Source: Moniliella sp. 'wahieum'
Lineage: Eukaryota > Basidiomycota > Moniliellomycetes > Moniliellales > Moniliellaceae
NCBI GenBank assembly: GCA_003971905.1
Contig: RSEE01000001.1
Coordinates: forward strand, 620,001 to 684,000
DNA: 64,000 bases
Reading direction: 5' to 3'
Below are positions 1-12,256 of this stretch, piece by piece; the first letter of the stretch is position 1; every line of letters begins with the position of its first letter. The notes beneath the pieces were generated by a model. That model did not search any database. It had not been told where the DNA came from and saw nothing but the letters and a program-made list of their open reading frames with translations. Made by a program: the position numbers and the translations under genes.

Positions 1-820
1 CCTGGAGTTGTGCATGGCCACACGACTGGCCTACACCCCCGCTGTCCAGGATGACACCTGAACGAGCCGAGCGCTTGTGGTTGGTGTATTGTGCGACCGC
101 CAGATGCTTGTAGAAGTCTTAGAAGTAAAAGTAGTAGGGGTTGCGCCCCGAAGCGATTTGGTGGGCAAAAGTAAAAAGCACCAGTTATAGGTGTAGTGAA
201 AGAAAATTGGAAACTTGGAGTAAATGCGGTCCAAGGTCGTTTGGCATCAAAATTGGATGCGTTTGGTAGTTGTTTGGTTCCGCATGCCTGGTGCCAGTGG
301 GGTCCATTGGGCATGGGAAATGAACGGGCGCTATGCGTCAACCGTCTTGATCTGTTTGGGTTCTCTTTGTTGTTGAAAAAGAGGAGTGGAAGAAGTTGGG
401 TGACCACCCCCCCCCATCCTTTCCCCAGGTGCCCCGGATGAATTGGCAATCCGGGGCGTGTAGCCGTGGGTGGGGCACTTGATGAGCAGCCACCCCCGCT
501 TTCTGCGATTCGCCTGCGCCGTTTTGTCGTTGGAGGAATTTCGTCTCGTTGACGATACCCGACACGTTTTGTTCCGTCGTGTGTTGTCCCTAAAAATCAT
601 TGCCCATCTGTGGGGGACGAGTGTGCCGATTGTGGCGGTAGTATGCCGATTGTGGCGGTAGTATGCCGATTGTGGCGGTAAGGTGCCGATTGTGGCGGTG
701 GTGTTGTTGGGCGGGGGACGGGTGTGTCTTGTGGGCTTGGCGGCTTAGCTTGGGCTTGTAGGCTTGGGGGTGGGCTTGCTTGAAGAGCGCTCCCCTTCCG
801 GGGGGATCAGATTGTAGCTC
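1..820. other. Gene-free left edge
   Basis: No open frame here resembles a known protein and none shows plausible exon structure. The only ordered element is the 20-bp tandem repeat at 621-700. A LTR-like repeat begins at 821. Confidence 0.5.
621..700. repeat. 20-bp tandem repeat, four copies
   Basis: Four near-identical units with core TGCCGATTGTGGCGGTA begin at 624, 644, 664 and 684, an exact 20-bp period. Units differ only in the 3-base linker. The array lies about 120 bp left of the LTR-like repeat. No function is apparent. Confidence 0.9.
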
Positions 821-1059
821 TGTTGGCCTAGGGAGCCGGACGGGCAGAAGGATGAGGAGAAGGTGATGGATTGGAGCCAGAGTTGGGTCTGGGTACAAGG
901 CATCTATATAGGAGGCTGGACTAGGCACAGGGACAGTGAGTCACACAGGAGAGAGTGCAGGGCACAGGGACAGTGACACGCAGGGACGTCAGCGTGGAAG
1001 CCGATGGAACCGAGGCGAACCTGGTCTACCGACTGGGAGCCAGAGGATCACAGTCAACA
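821..1059. mobile_element. Solo-LTR-like repeat, copy 1
   Basis: This 239-bp segment has a diverged partner of the same length at 30613-30851 in the same orientation. Both begin TGTTG and end CAACA, the terminal inverted repeat typical of copia/Ty1-type LTRs. Homology stops sharply at the left edge and runs about 10 bp past the right edge (shared CCGCTGGC), which might be the start of an internal element region. Copy 1 contains a TATA-like CTATATAG near 903. No internal retrotransposon frame and no target-site duplication were found, so a solo LTR is the best reading, not proven. It ends 20 bp before a tRNA gene. Confidence 0.6.
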
Positions 1060-1079
1060 TGACCCGCTGGCAAAATAAC

Positions 1080-1151
1080 GCCTCTTTGGCTCAATGGTAA
1101 GGCGTCGCACTCGTAATGCGAAGATTAGTCGTTCGATTCGGCTAGGAGGCA
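1080..1151 (+). tRNA. tRNA-Thr (anticodon CGT)
   Basis: A 72-nt cloverleaf without intron. The 7-bp acceptor stem pairs GCCTCTT with AGGAGGC (one T-G pair). The anticodon stem TCGCA/TGCGA is perfect around loop CTCGTAA, giving anticodon CGT. The T arm is AGTCG-TTCGATT-CGGCT. The D stem has one C-A mismatch at its inner pair. A run of seven T follows as the polymerase III stop. Confidence 0.93.
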
Positions 1152-1158
1152 TTTTTTT
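1152..1158 (+). terminator. Pol III terminator of tRNA-Thr
   Basis: Seven consecutive T residues begin immediately after the discriminator base of the tRNA. Confidence 0.85.
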
Positions 1159-2101
1159 GTGCTGTTGGCCATTGCTACCGTGGAACGGAGCACTCTTCGA
1201 CGTGCGAGAGAGCAGTGGCCGGTGACAGTTGCTTTGGCCGCGAGCGGGCAAGACCTAACGTACAGGTAGAGCGAATGGGGGAGCGGGGGTAGGAAGACAG
1301 GATGCGCAAGAGAAACAGCGTGTACAGCGTTGACTGTTTGCGTACACAGGCCTTCCGCTTCTGGGCTGCGGCAGCAGCCTACAGGCAAAAACTATCTGTC
1401 CCACCTTGTGCGTCCCCCGAAAGCTGGCCTAGACAAGCTATAATATAGCGAGGACGATAAACGATGCAGGACTTCTGGTACTGAGTCTCAGTATCCTCAG
1501 GCCTGAGGAGGTATCACACGATATATCACGAGGCCGAGGGCAGGTGATGAGGCGGTGAGGCCACGCTCGGCAGGCGGAGGAAGATGCTCAGCGGCTCAGC
1601 TGCCAGCACCTCTGTTTCAAGCATGGGACCCTGCCAGGCACCAGCCCTGCGGCCAAATGGATCGGCATGTGCCGGCACAGGGCAGTGCTCCTGCGCCAGG
1701 CCAGTACTGATGCATGATGCATGATGAGGCTCCTAGCAAGCTAGCAGGGGGCCGGTGTACGTCACTTGTGGCGTGGACCCCCGTGCGTCGCTGCGCACAC
1801 TGCTCCTGTGCTACCACAGCCCTTGGTGCGACCCGCTGCCTTCGCATTCGCACACCCTGGCTCAGCGCTCGCTCAGCCGGAGCGTACAACTCAACCGACC
1901 ACCTGAAATCGCAGCCCGTCCGCAGTCGCCACTGCCATCACCACCACTACATACACACCATCACCATCCTCTCAATTCCCCCCGAACAACTACCACCTCC
2001 ACAGCACCACAACTTCTGCCAGCGGCTGGATGCCCCTTCCCCCCAGCGCTCCTGCCGCCGCCATCGCTGCCATCTTGGCCAGCGCGCCCCCCCACGTGGC
2101 C
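1159..2101. other. Intergenic; heptad array and pyrimidine-rich leader
   Basis: No convincing gene. Two tandem ATGCATG heptads lie at 1710-1723 and a GC-rich palindrome (CCTCAGGCCTGAGG) near 1495. From about 1930 the sequence becomes rich in C, A and T, like the 5' leader of the next gene. Confidence 0.5.
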
Positions 2102-5100
2102 ATGAACACTGGCGTCGAGACGGTTGACGCTGATGATTCCTGTGACCCCACTTTACCAGCTCAGTCATCTCCTCTGTCCTACAATCAGACGTGGCAATTG
2201 ATATCGGCTTAGATGACCAACCCGACGTTGACGATGTTGACGCCGACAACAGCAATAGCGGCATCTACCCCCTCCCTCCCGACGCCTTCACTGGGGAATC
2301 CGAACCAGACGCGTTCGATTACTCGGATGGGGAGGAAGAATACGAGTACGATTTTGATGACCAACCTGAAGATCCACAAGAACAGATTTGGCCATATGTC
2401 CCTCCTCAAGCCTACGGCGCCACGGGACCAGTACCCTATCCCGCGGAGCACGGCGAGGCACTACTGGCTGATGCTCTGGCTGCTGGATGGCCTCTACCCG
2501 AAGGAATGACCGCCCCTGACCAATGGGCTCTTGGAGCGCCCGTCGTTCCGGGAGTCACTCAGCTCAGTCTTCCGTGCGAGTTGGCCGCCGAGGCCTCCCT
2601 GATCTTACACAAAGCCCAGACTGAAGCATTCGATAATACTCGCCGGCAGCGTGCTCATCGCCATCACTTCTCCATTCCGGACGTCTATGTCACTCCCGAT
2701 CCGGAGGAAGGGGGGGATCCAATTGTCGAGGTCGCTGTTCCACCCCAGAAACGCCGCTCTATGGTTTTCAGCCAGCTCTCGTCCGTCGATTTTGCATGTG
2801 AGCCCCCCTTCCCTAACCAGCCCGAGATGGACGCTCCTTCGGCCTTAGCCGCTCTCGCCCATGACTCAGGGGCTCACATGGGACCTGTGCATGATGAGCA
2901 TGACCAACAAGATCACCAATACTCTGGGACTGCATTCGATCTAAATTCATTTGAGGGCGACTGGGATTCCACCCCCAGCCAAAGCTTGGAGTCTTTTCCC
3001 CAAGCAGATGACCATTGGGTTGCTCCGTTGCGCGATCTACCCCGTCAGAAGAGCACCCTATTGACCTCGAAGAACTACAACGAGAGGGAAGGTCAACGCA
3101 CTCCTCGCCCCCAAGACTTCGTTCCGCAAGCCCTTTCTCAAAGCGTTACCCCGACTGCCATCTCGACTGCAACTGTATTGGCCTCTTGGGACCAGTCTGG
3201 TGGTGTTATTCAGCCCGCTGCGCCGGCAGAAGCCACCCCTACCCACGTTGAGTCCAACCCGCTTTGGACGGATCCTGAAGAGCTCAAGGCGAACGACTCT
3301 TCGGCTAATTTTGCCCTTGTCCCCTCTCGCCGTGCGCCCCCGCCCCCCCCCCCCTCGCCGCCTTCATCAATGGAGGAGCATGGCTCGTCGTACGACCCCA
3401 TCCGACCCTTCCATCATGCTGAACCAACCCAGCTCCCCAGTCCAAGCAATTCATGGTCTGATTTGGCCCTCTAACATCCAACATTGAAGAGGAGGTCGTC
3501 TCTGTTGCAGACCCTGACCCTGAATATGGTACTTCCACTGCGAGGAATGTGCCGCTAATGGAGGCCAAGTGTTCGTCGCTACACTGCCAGTCGACGGAAG
3601 AACAACCGCAAGCGCATCCGGCGTCCACTTCGACATCCTTTAGCTCCCTCACCGAAGTGTGGGCTACCCCGCAAGCACACCTGTTGCCTCCCCGCCCGAC
3701 TCGCCCAACGTTCAGCCTTTGAGGCAGGATACCGCTCCTCCCACTTGGAACCTGGTGGAACCGCCCCCATCCGTGGTGCCCTCTCTGGACGAACGAAAGA
3801 ATTTGGCAGACACGTGGACCAGTTGCTTCAGAGCAGGTACGTTATCTTTGTCACGTATAAGGCTACAGTCTTAACCGTGTCCTAGCACCAGGCGCTAACC
3901 TCCCTATGTAAGGCATCTTCCCCCCCGGGCAAGGCGCCATCCTCCCCAGATGAAAGGATCCTTCCCTGGACAGGTCGCAGTACGCGGAAGGATTGTTATC
4001 TTTGCAGATTGGGTCAGAGCCAGTGCAATCATCCCCCACCATCCATCAACCCACCGTGCCGGATGCCATTCTTCCCCCACTCCCGGAGATGCACATCAAA
4101 CCCACATCGAGCCGAGCGATGTCATTGGGACCCACTTTGACGCAGTCTTCCAGTTCCAAGGAGGAAACTTCCTCCAAGTCAACTCACACCCCTCCCCCAG
4201 CCCAGGAGCCCTTGCACTCGGGCAGTGAGTCCAAGCCGTAATACTTGCACTAGCAGACGATGAGGAGGATTGTATCAACAAACTGGGCCCGTTTCACCAC
4301 CGCTTCCTGCTATCGAGGTGAGGCGGGATATGTCAACCCCCTCCAAAAGTGCTGGAAGGCCAGACCCCATCCTTTCAACTGAACCCTCGACCTCGACCGC
4401 TCCCTCAAGCCGATCAGTCCCTCCGACCCGATGCGCCCTTCGGAAGCTTCCGTCGTGCGCCCCGGCCGCAACAACTGGACCTCGCTTTTCAGCTTCCGAA
4501 GCAAAATGGGAAACCTGCCCCCGCCACGCCACCGTCGCATGCTATGCGCACGGCCCTACCCACACTGCAATCCACCCCGACACGCTCTCCGTCGTCACCC
4601 CGCTTCCCGGCCAGAAATCCGGTTTCTTTCTGCCACTCTACCCTCCCTGCCCCTACCCCGGGCCCGGCTGCGCAGTGGTACAACTACACCGCTTCCTGAG
4701 CCCCATCACCCCCAGACGTCTTCGCTTGGGAATGAGTCATTGCCCAGCTTGCCTTCGCTCAACTTGACCGGACAGGGCTCCATGACCGATTTCTTGGGTA
4801 CACTAAGTCTCTCCACCATGTCACTGGCCTCGCTCGCCTCGCCCCCGGCTGCTGACTCGCAGGAACCTAAGCTGGAACCCGTTATGCCCACCCCTCTAGC
4901 TTTTGCCTCCGTCCCAGGGCTTAAGGCGGGTGGTGCGACGCAAGTTTCTCAGTCTCCCTCTTCTGTTGCCCCGGGCAGGCCTACCAACCCCCCGGTCATC
5001 CAGCCCGCGCACGGGCCGCCTCCTAGTGCCGCGACCTGGTTGAACAAGCGCGAGAAAGCAAGCCGTTGAGCTACACTGTGCCCGACATTGGGTCAGAATT

Positions 5101-6776
5101 TCCTTGGATTTTCTCTGCTCCTTCGGGTTCGGTGCCCGACTCCGCCTCGGGATCAGCGCCTGTTTCTCCCACTACCAATACTCCTCCTGAATTGGCCGAA
5201 CATGATGAGGTCCCCATGCTGGCAGCACAGAATCTGCACCGGTCCCTGAAGCCGGAGCGGTCCTCACACCCCGCTCATGAACTGGAGTCCGCTTCATTAT
5301 TGGGGGCAATGCCTATTCAACAACACCTCCAGTGGACCTGAAAGGCATAAGAAGGTCAAACAACAGGATGCTCGTGCCACTCTGCTGCCTGCCTCCTCGG
5401 TTTTGCCCGCTGCTCGCATTTGTGCTCCGGAGGTGACAAACTCCCCTGCCACACCTCCACGGCTTGCTTGCCGCCCCGTTCATACGGAGACAAGCGCCCT
5501 CCCCCCACTGCATCTCCGCTGCCTAGCCCAGTAATTTTGGCGAATCCCACCTCCAAAGTGGAGGTGAATGCCAAAGTGAGTCGACGGGCTGCGAAGGCGG
5601 CAGCCAAGCAGGCGGCCAAGGCGAAAAAGGAGCAAGCCAAGACGGAGGCAGCTCTGCTTAAAGGCTCCACAAGGTCGACCGTATGGTCCGTGCCCACGAT
5701 GCGAAAATGGCCAAGAAAGAGGCCAAGTCGGCTGTGCAGTCAACGTCCCCCGCTGGAGCTCTTTCACCTTCTGCAGCGCTGTACCCAGAGTCACAGCAAA
5801 GCCCGCCGCCAAGGGAGCGTCGGCCCTCGTACTGGCCAATTTCTCAAGCTTCGTCCCAAGGACCGGTCAAGTCGGCGGCCCCTCTTGAACACCCATCCTC
5901 CTATTCCTAGGGCGCGGGCTCGTCCACCGCAGTCCGATCAGCCCGAGAAAGCCAGGAACCGTTATCGTCCATCAAACCTGTCTCCCGCCGTGTGCACTCT
6001 CGCTCCCCCTCGGCTCGCTCGCACTCGACCATATGTCGCGACGCGTTTCTAGTCCTGGCGGAGGGACGGCGTTCCTTGTCCGCACCCATTCTTCCCGCTC
6101 ACGACTTAGTATGCGTGGCGAACCTACCCTCGCCCCTCGGCTGGGCCTTCTCTCTCCCTCTCTGCGATGAGCCACCCCCTCGATGCAGAGGATGAGGATG
6201 AGGATGAGGGTTGGACCAATACCAACCCCTCGGACGAGATCGAGCTATCGGCCTTGTCCACTGGCCCATCTCCCCCGTTGCCCAGCTCGCGTGAGTGGTC
6301 GTCGTCCATACAGCAGGAAGGCCGACGCAACCCTCTGCGGCATTTGGAATTTTGGCACCTCGCTACCCCGCTTTCCACTGATGCGTTTGCCCCCATTTCT
6401 ATGACGCACCATGTCCTGTCACATCCCGCGCCCAAACCCGCCTCCGAATCGGCTCTGACTCTGCCGCTCGCACCCCGGCGGAATCGCCCATCGAGTCGCG
6501 TGCGTCGCATGGCAACCCGAATTTCGGGGGAAAGTATCGCGACGAGTGTGTCCTCGCCCGTGGCTCATAGTAAAACTGCCTCACCGCCATCGCGTGGAGG
6601 GGCTTTTACACGCCAAGACCGGCTTCAATTTTGCCGGCTGTACCGCAAAAGGCACCCCCGCCTCCGCCCCGCTCGGCCACCTACACACCACCATCCCTGC
6701 ACCCCAGCGCAACAGGACGTGGACGCCTTTGTCTTCCCCGCCTTCTACGCTTGCCTCGTGAACCTTGAAGTTGGAT
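2102..6776 (+). CDS. Large low-complexity protein, function unknown
   Basis: I do not recognise this gene. The longest clean stretch (about 2191-3474, 427 codons) is acidic at its start (DYSDGEEEYEYDFDD) and otherwise Pro/Ser rich. Coding-like Pro/Ser/Thr-rich sequence then continues through several frames to about 6776. A Lys/Ala-rich, probably helical patch (RRAAKAAAKQAAKAKKEQAK) lies near 5580-5640 and a short acidic run near 6190. A probable 49-nt intron with GTACGT donor and CTTAACC branch site lies at 3837-3885. The ATG at 2102 is a guess, because it is out of frame with the 2191 stretch and must join it through an intron or an indel. The stop near 6776 follows a proline-rich tail. It may be one disordered regulatory protein or two adjacent genes. 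Confidence 0.4.
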
Positions 6777-7491
6777 GCTTGCTTTCCTTCGCAGTTATAT
6801 CCTATCGCCCGTTCCAAGCGCTCTGGCAGCTTGCTTGCCCTCATACACTCTTTTGTCCCCTGCACGTCCCGGCCAATGACTCGGCTTGAACCTTGCTCTC
6901 CACCCTTTTGCTCCTCACGTGAAACCCAACCTGCTTATCTCTGCTCTGGCTCGGGTACCGTCCGTCCCGTTTGACCGTGCTCTGCTGTATTGGTGCATGT
7001 GCCAAGCCTTGCTAATGGTCTTTGGTCACCTTGTACGCCTTGAATTCTTGTCGTTTGCTATAGCTTGCCCACCTCAGTACGCCCAGTCCTCGCAATTGGT
7101 ACCTATCGTTGTTACTTTTTAGCATCGCCGCAGCATATGGATGCGCTGCAAAGGGACGAATAGAGTGCCATCGTTGTGTAGCTTGCTCTCCCCCACTTGT
7201 GCTTGGGCCAGGGGACCATAATGCATAAGACCATGCATAAGGCCTAAAGGCTCAAGGTATAGAGCAGTGTCAATATTAGGTGAAGAGGAAGCGTGAAGCC
7301 AAGCTTGAAGCTTACAATTCAAGGAGGATCAGCACGATCAGCACGATCATCGCGATCGACCAGTAGGGTTGCACTGAGAGCGACAGGGTTAGATAAGGGT
7401 ATGACCAAGCGTATGCTCGTCCATGAAGCTTGAACTTCAAGCCAACTGCCCTTCACGGCGCTGGCACCATCTTGGCCCCCCACGCAGAAGG
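6777..7491. other. Intergenic
   Basis: No gene seen. An AAGCTTG-AAGCTT heptad pair lies at 7301-7313, followed by a short run of GATCAGCAC repeats near 7327. Confidence 0.5.
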
Positions 7492-9404
7492 ATGCGCGCA
7501 TTGGTCCGCCTGAGCCAGGATCTGGCCTTATCCTGCTTCTTGCCCCATGTGCTTCCGTCCTTGCCCACGCGGAGCAGGTTGTTCTCGATACACGCAAGAC
7601 CCCTCCTGACGGTCCCGGCAGGATCCGCGGGTTTGAGCTCAATACCCCTCCCCCTCTCGATGCTGGCAAAAAACTATTTCGTCAATGTCGGCACCAGCTC
7701 TTCGACCACTCTTTTGGCCAGTACAGGACATGCAGAGTCCACGCCCTGGTCACCCTCGTTGGTGGAAGCCTGCGGACCGCCCATCACTGGCGGGCAGTGG
7801 AACTGGAGATGACCGGACGAGTACGTTGGGCCCATGAACGTGTGGTATTACAACCTAGAGAAGGTCTTGAAGCACTGATCACAGATCCTTCCTTTTATTG
7901 CGTTGTACAGGTGCCGGGCGACAGTACGATCGTCTTGGTTCGGTTTTGGTTCGGGGGGGTGAGCTGTGGCGCACCGACAATTCCGAACCTACACCTGCCG
8001 GGTCGTGTGGAACGCACGCAAGGATGTGAGCAAATACTTTGCTCTCTGGGCGCAGCAGGGGACCGTCCTCTTTGATTATGAAAACTATCTAAGTGCGGTG
8101 GATAATGCCCCGCTCAACGTGACACTGGACATTGCTGTTCACGTTCCCTGGACAGAGGAAGTATGAGGGTCCCACCCCTCTGGCCCAGCGTACGGCTGAG
8201 CTGATCCTCCCCTTATCCACAACTATACTACGGACAAGTCCATGTTTTCCGTCGGTGGTGAGGGAAACCCACCATCTGGCAATTCAAGTATCACGTTGCC
8301 TCCGCACACGAGCTCGGCACTGGTAGAGGTTTACGCCAGTGGAACGTCGCAAGAGGAAGAATGGTACACCTCGGTCCCGGATGATGTGTACCCCACCCTA
8401 TCCCAGTCCACGACGCAGAACCTGGAATTGTATCCCCCGCGGTCCGGTACGGGAAATCCAAGTCCGGGTGGACGATCGGCTGGCGGGATTTGTCCAGCCT
8501 TATCCGGTGATCTTTACTGGAGGAATTGCACCCGGAATGTGGAGGCCGATGGTCTCCTTTGGCGCGTTTGACCAGCCCACCTACATCTTAGATCTGACCC
8601 CCTTTCTCCCTCTCCTGTTGGATGGACAGCAGCACACTGTATCCCTCGCCGTCGTTTCAGGGAGAAGAACGGGACGATTGACTCGTCATGGTTTCTGAGT
8701 GGAAACATCCAGGTCCGCTTGGACCCGTCGGGAAAGCCCACCAAGGGATCCCTGATAACCTACGAAGCCGACATCCTCCCTCACACGTCTCTCACTACCA
8801 CTTCCCGCGTAACGGGCAACTCGTCTATTCTATCCATTCTCCAGAGCCGAGTCCCACGCACGCTAAAAGTCGAAAGTATCCTGCACTTGGGCTCACAGGC
8901 GAAGCCCAAGTGGATCAAATGGCACCAATCCGCCACCACCTTTGCCAATTGCACCGTCGTTGGATCAGGCCAGTTAGCTCAGATGAACATTGTCAACAGT
9001 CGCGGTCGATCTTTCTCCACCCATGGCCCCGGCCCTTTTTGGAGTATGCGTGGAACTTGCCCCTCAACGTGTCCAGTCGCGGAGACGGCACCCCGTTCGA
9101 AGCATGGGTCCAACGCGGCTATCACGCTCACCTCGCCCTTCCCACTGGGGAATTTGGCGTTCCCCTTTGGGCTCGCACGGATTCCGTCCAATCCTCCCAG
9201 GGTGAATTCAACCTCTCTACAATTGGTCGACTAGCTTCTTCAAAGGGAACTGCGTCTCAGCAATACGCGTACGCCGACGCTGCGGGCAACACATTCCAAC
9301 GTTCCACCCAAGTCTGGTCGGCCAATGCCACCACGGGAGTCATCCAGGACAATGTGGGTGGCACGCTTGCCGTGTACGCACCCTCGATTCTGCCTCCTCC
9401 GTAA
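7492..9404 (+). CDS. PNGase A family glycopeptide amidase
   Basis: This is the fungal member of the peptide-N4-(N-acetyl-glucosaminyl)asparagine amidase A family, which releases N-glycans from glycopeptides, usually in the secretory path or outside the cell. Visible family blocks, in order, are GELWRTDNSEPTPAG (about 7960), TVLFDYENYLSAVDNAPLNV (about 8065), DKSMFSVGGEG (about 8238), LEVYASGTSQEE-like (about 8325), VIFTGGIAPGMWRP (about 8510), YILDLTPFLPLLLDGQ (about 8585) and SGNIQVRLDP (about 8700). The C-terminus ends at the 9402 stop. The ATG at 7492 starts a hydrophobic leader that could end at AHA-EQ, which fits a signal peptide. A 47-nt intron at 7864-7910 (donor GTCTTG, weaker) joins NLEK to VPGD. 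At least five single-base frame shifts break the frame, so it is either error-laden or a pseudogene. Identity is firm; the exact ends are not. Confidence 0.82.
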
Positions 9405-10658
9405 TCATTCACTTCTTCGTCTTTCTTGTGGCATCATCCATATGCTGGTATACCACACCGTCAGAGGAAATCGGAACGGGACGGCAGATGTGATGTTGAA
9501 AGGGGGGTGGCATCGACAGCAAGGATGGGGGGGCATGTTAGAAACATGCGAGGGAGCTGGGGTTGATTCATCCCTTTTTTGGAGAATCGATGGTAAATGA
9601 GCTTTGGTAGAGGGCGAGCGAGGCCTGCGTATGCTTCGCTGGTCGATCTCTTGCCCCTCTTCCGCCGTGATTCCTTGGTCCCCAATCCATCCCCCAAAGC
9701 CATTTCATCTTGACGCACGCTGGACAAGGCGCACCCACCAATATCATTCCCTCATCGTTCGTGCCGGTATTGCGGGCTCCGAAGCGGGATTTTCGGTACA
9801 GGCGTTCGATGCTATCGCCTCTCTATACAACTAAGTAAGCTCCCGCTCACAGCTGACGCGGTCAAGCTGTTCAAAGACCGTCTTGCCAATTTCTGCGGCG
9901 CCAGCCAAATCCCATATGGCGCCTTGCGCTCGACCTTGACCTGAGCCCTCCAGGCAGCCTATTAGGGGGGTGATAAACGAACGCACGCGCTTCCTTGCCT
10001 ACCCGGCGGCCGACGAGGCACAGCTGACAACTTGATGGCTTTGTCGAGTACCACACGATCGACTACGCGAACGCTATTGAGACCATGTGAGCTATGTGAG
10101 CAACACGCTTGATGGCTTGATGCCACCTGTTTGGCGTACTCTCGATTCGAGCATTCGGATGGTAAGGAGGCGGCGTAACTGCAACAGCGAGCCGTGGGCA
10201 ACTAAACTAGACTGGGTTTGAGGCTGCTTGGAGGCTAATGTGGGTCGCACGAGATCACTGCCGTGTGGGGAAGGCACCAGGTCAGTGTGTCCAGACCCTG
10301 CTCGCTCCTCTCAGCCGCAGCCGCGGCGGATGCGGAACAGCGCCCCCAAGCCTGCTGCTGTCCAACGCAACATCGACCCCTCCGCTCGCTCGCTCGTCTC
10401 GCTCACAAACTACAAGGGCGAAGAGGCTCTTTGCTCTGGCGCCTTGGAGCTCCCACAAAGAGATCCAGCAATCTCCAACGTCCATCGTACGTCCATCGCG
10501 CCCAACAGCCATGCGTCATGACGCGTGACGCGAGTAAGGGCAGATGCTCTTCGCTGCACCACTGTACTAGTCACTCCAGCCGTTCCTCTTTTCCTTTTCT
10601 CTGCCACCATCGCCGCCCCTCATCGCCCACTAAAGCTCCAATCCACTAACATCGAAGC
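9405..10658. other. Intergenic, 1.25 kb
   Basis: No gene recognised. A GCGTCAT-GACGCGT-GACGCGA heptad run lies at 10513-10533, and pyrimidine-rich sequence precedes the ROT1 start. Confidence 0.5.
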
Positions 10659-11576
10659 ATGAAGCTTCTCTCCGGTGCCATGCTTGGGCTGCTGGCTGCC
10701 CTCCCCTACTCCAGACCATCACTGCTGCCGACTTGAACAATGTCACTGGGATCGATGGTACTTGGTCCAGCGGCTCTGGCAACGTCACTACTGGGCTGAA
10801 ATTCTTCAACCCAGCTAATGCCAAGTTCACCGTGCCCTCGACCAGTGGGATCTCTTACTCCTTTACGCAAGATGGCTTCTTTGAGGAGGCTAAGTACATT
10901 TACACATCCAATTGTACGTTTCCCACATGTGGTGTGCTATTCCAGGTCGACAACGGACGGCTGACCCGAATGCTCGTGTCCCCGCTGAAACTGTACAGCA
11001 ACAGTGAACCGATGCATCAAAGCCTCACTCATTTGGCAGCATGGCACCTACCAAATCAACTCCAATGGCAGTCTGTCCCTTCAGCCTTGGAAGAGCGATG
11101 GGAAAGTGATGGTGTTTGACGTGTGTGCTCGCCAGACCGTGCAGCAATACTACTATGTCCAACCGGAACTTATCCCGCTCTGGTATAACTTTCTTGAGCC
11201 TGACGCGGGCACAGCGCCTTGGTCAGACACCAAAGAAAATGCCGACCCTGCGTTTGCTCTCCAGATGTATCAGAACGGAGGGGGGGGTCAGGCAGGGGCC
11301 AAAATGGTATGTGCTTTTAAGATCCATCACTCCATACGTCCATACTGACCTATGCTCCTCTGCCTACACAAGCCGGTCTTGTACCTTCAAGCCCGCCCTC
11401 CAAACATGCTACCGACTGTGCCTTTGATGGAGAACGTACTGAATCCTGAGGCTACAGGGGGGAAAACATCTTCAGCAGGCGGCTCCAACCAAGGGGGTGA
11501 TGATGGAGATGAAGGGCTGGATGAAGGTGCTTGGAGGAAGAGACGGTTTTTTGGTTCAATGGGGGTTGAGGGGTAA
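10659..11576 (+). CDS. ROT1: ROT1, ER chaperone for wall and glycan pathway
   Basis: Rot1 is an essential ER protein in yeast that helps fold cell-wall and glycosylation proteins and supports beta-1,6-glucan synthesis. The product opens with a signal peptide (MKLLSGAMLGLLAALP), then the family core: TWSSGSGNV, GISYSFTQDGFFEEA, LIWQHGTYQINSNGSL, and LYLQARPPNMLPT near the end. Two introns are clear: 10914-11004 (donor GTACGT, 91 nt), which rejoins as N-L-N-R-C-I-K, and 11307-11372 (donor GTATGT, CTGACC branch, 66 nt). One base is missing near 10715, where the signal peptide must shift frame to reach ADLNN. The tail after the core is Gly/Asp rich and ends RRFFGSMGVEG; I see no C-terminal membrane helix, unlike the yeast protein's annotated anchor. 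Confidence 0.9.
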
Positions 11577-12256
11577 AGCCACAGTGGCGCCTACTAGGTC
11601 GAATCGGGATTTACGTCCCACGCCAAGTCCTACTGCATCTTAGCCCACGACAACGCCTGCACTCCTACGTTAGGGAGATGGCCTCCCATCCTTTTTATCT
11701 CTTCACGCGCAATGCTGTTTTCGCTCCTACATTCGTCTCTTCTGCTCCCCTAAAGACTCTCATTTCTTACCAACAAAACGGCAATTGCTTGGACTGTGGA
11801 TGTACAATGATATTCCTGATCGACCCCGCACTTATGGCAGTGGCTTCTTCATTTGATAAAGCGCTCCTTTACTTGCGGACAGCTGATGTTGCCTGCGTGT
11901 TGTCAGAGCGGCACACTACCAGATATATGGTTAGTAGAGTACTAGTAGTCCTACTACCTCTATCATGACCCTCACCTCGTAGGCTGCAGCCGTTGCCTTG
12001 AGCAGGCCTCATGCACACAGCACAGGCTCCACCAGATCCAACCAAAGCTGATATCATATCATCATGCCAGCATGTATACCACTGCACTCTTCTTTCGCCT
12101 ACGTCCAGCAGCCGAAGCCACATCTAAGTCATGGCCGCGATCACCCCACAAATGCAAACGAGTTCGTAGTACATGCACCAGGCAAATCGCAGATGGGTAT
12201 GAACAACGATGGGAGAACAGAGCGAGTAGTACGACAAGCGCGAGGTAAACAAGAAA
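11577..12256. other. Intergenic between convergent genes
   Basis: Lies between the 3' ends of ROT1 (+) and MED12 (-). No gene or strong terminator structure recognised. Confidence 0.5.

Noticed and set aside
590..928. Minus-strand frame over the LTR-like repeat as a gene
   Set aside because: The matching frame in copy 2 is diverged with no sign of protein-level constraint that I can see, and the segment behaves as a dispersed repeat.
7492..9404. PNGase A gene as a certain pseudogene
   Set aside because: It has many shifts, but so do essential genes in the same window, so the breaks cannot be taken as biological.
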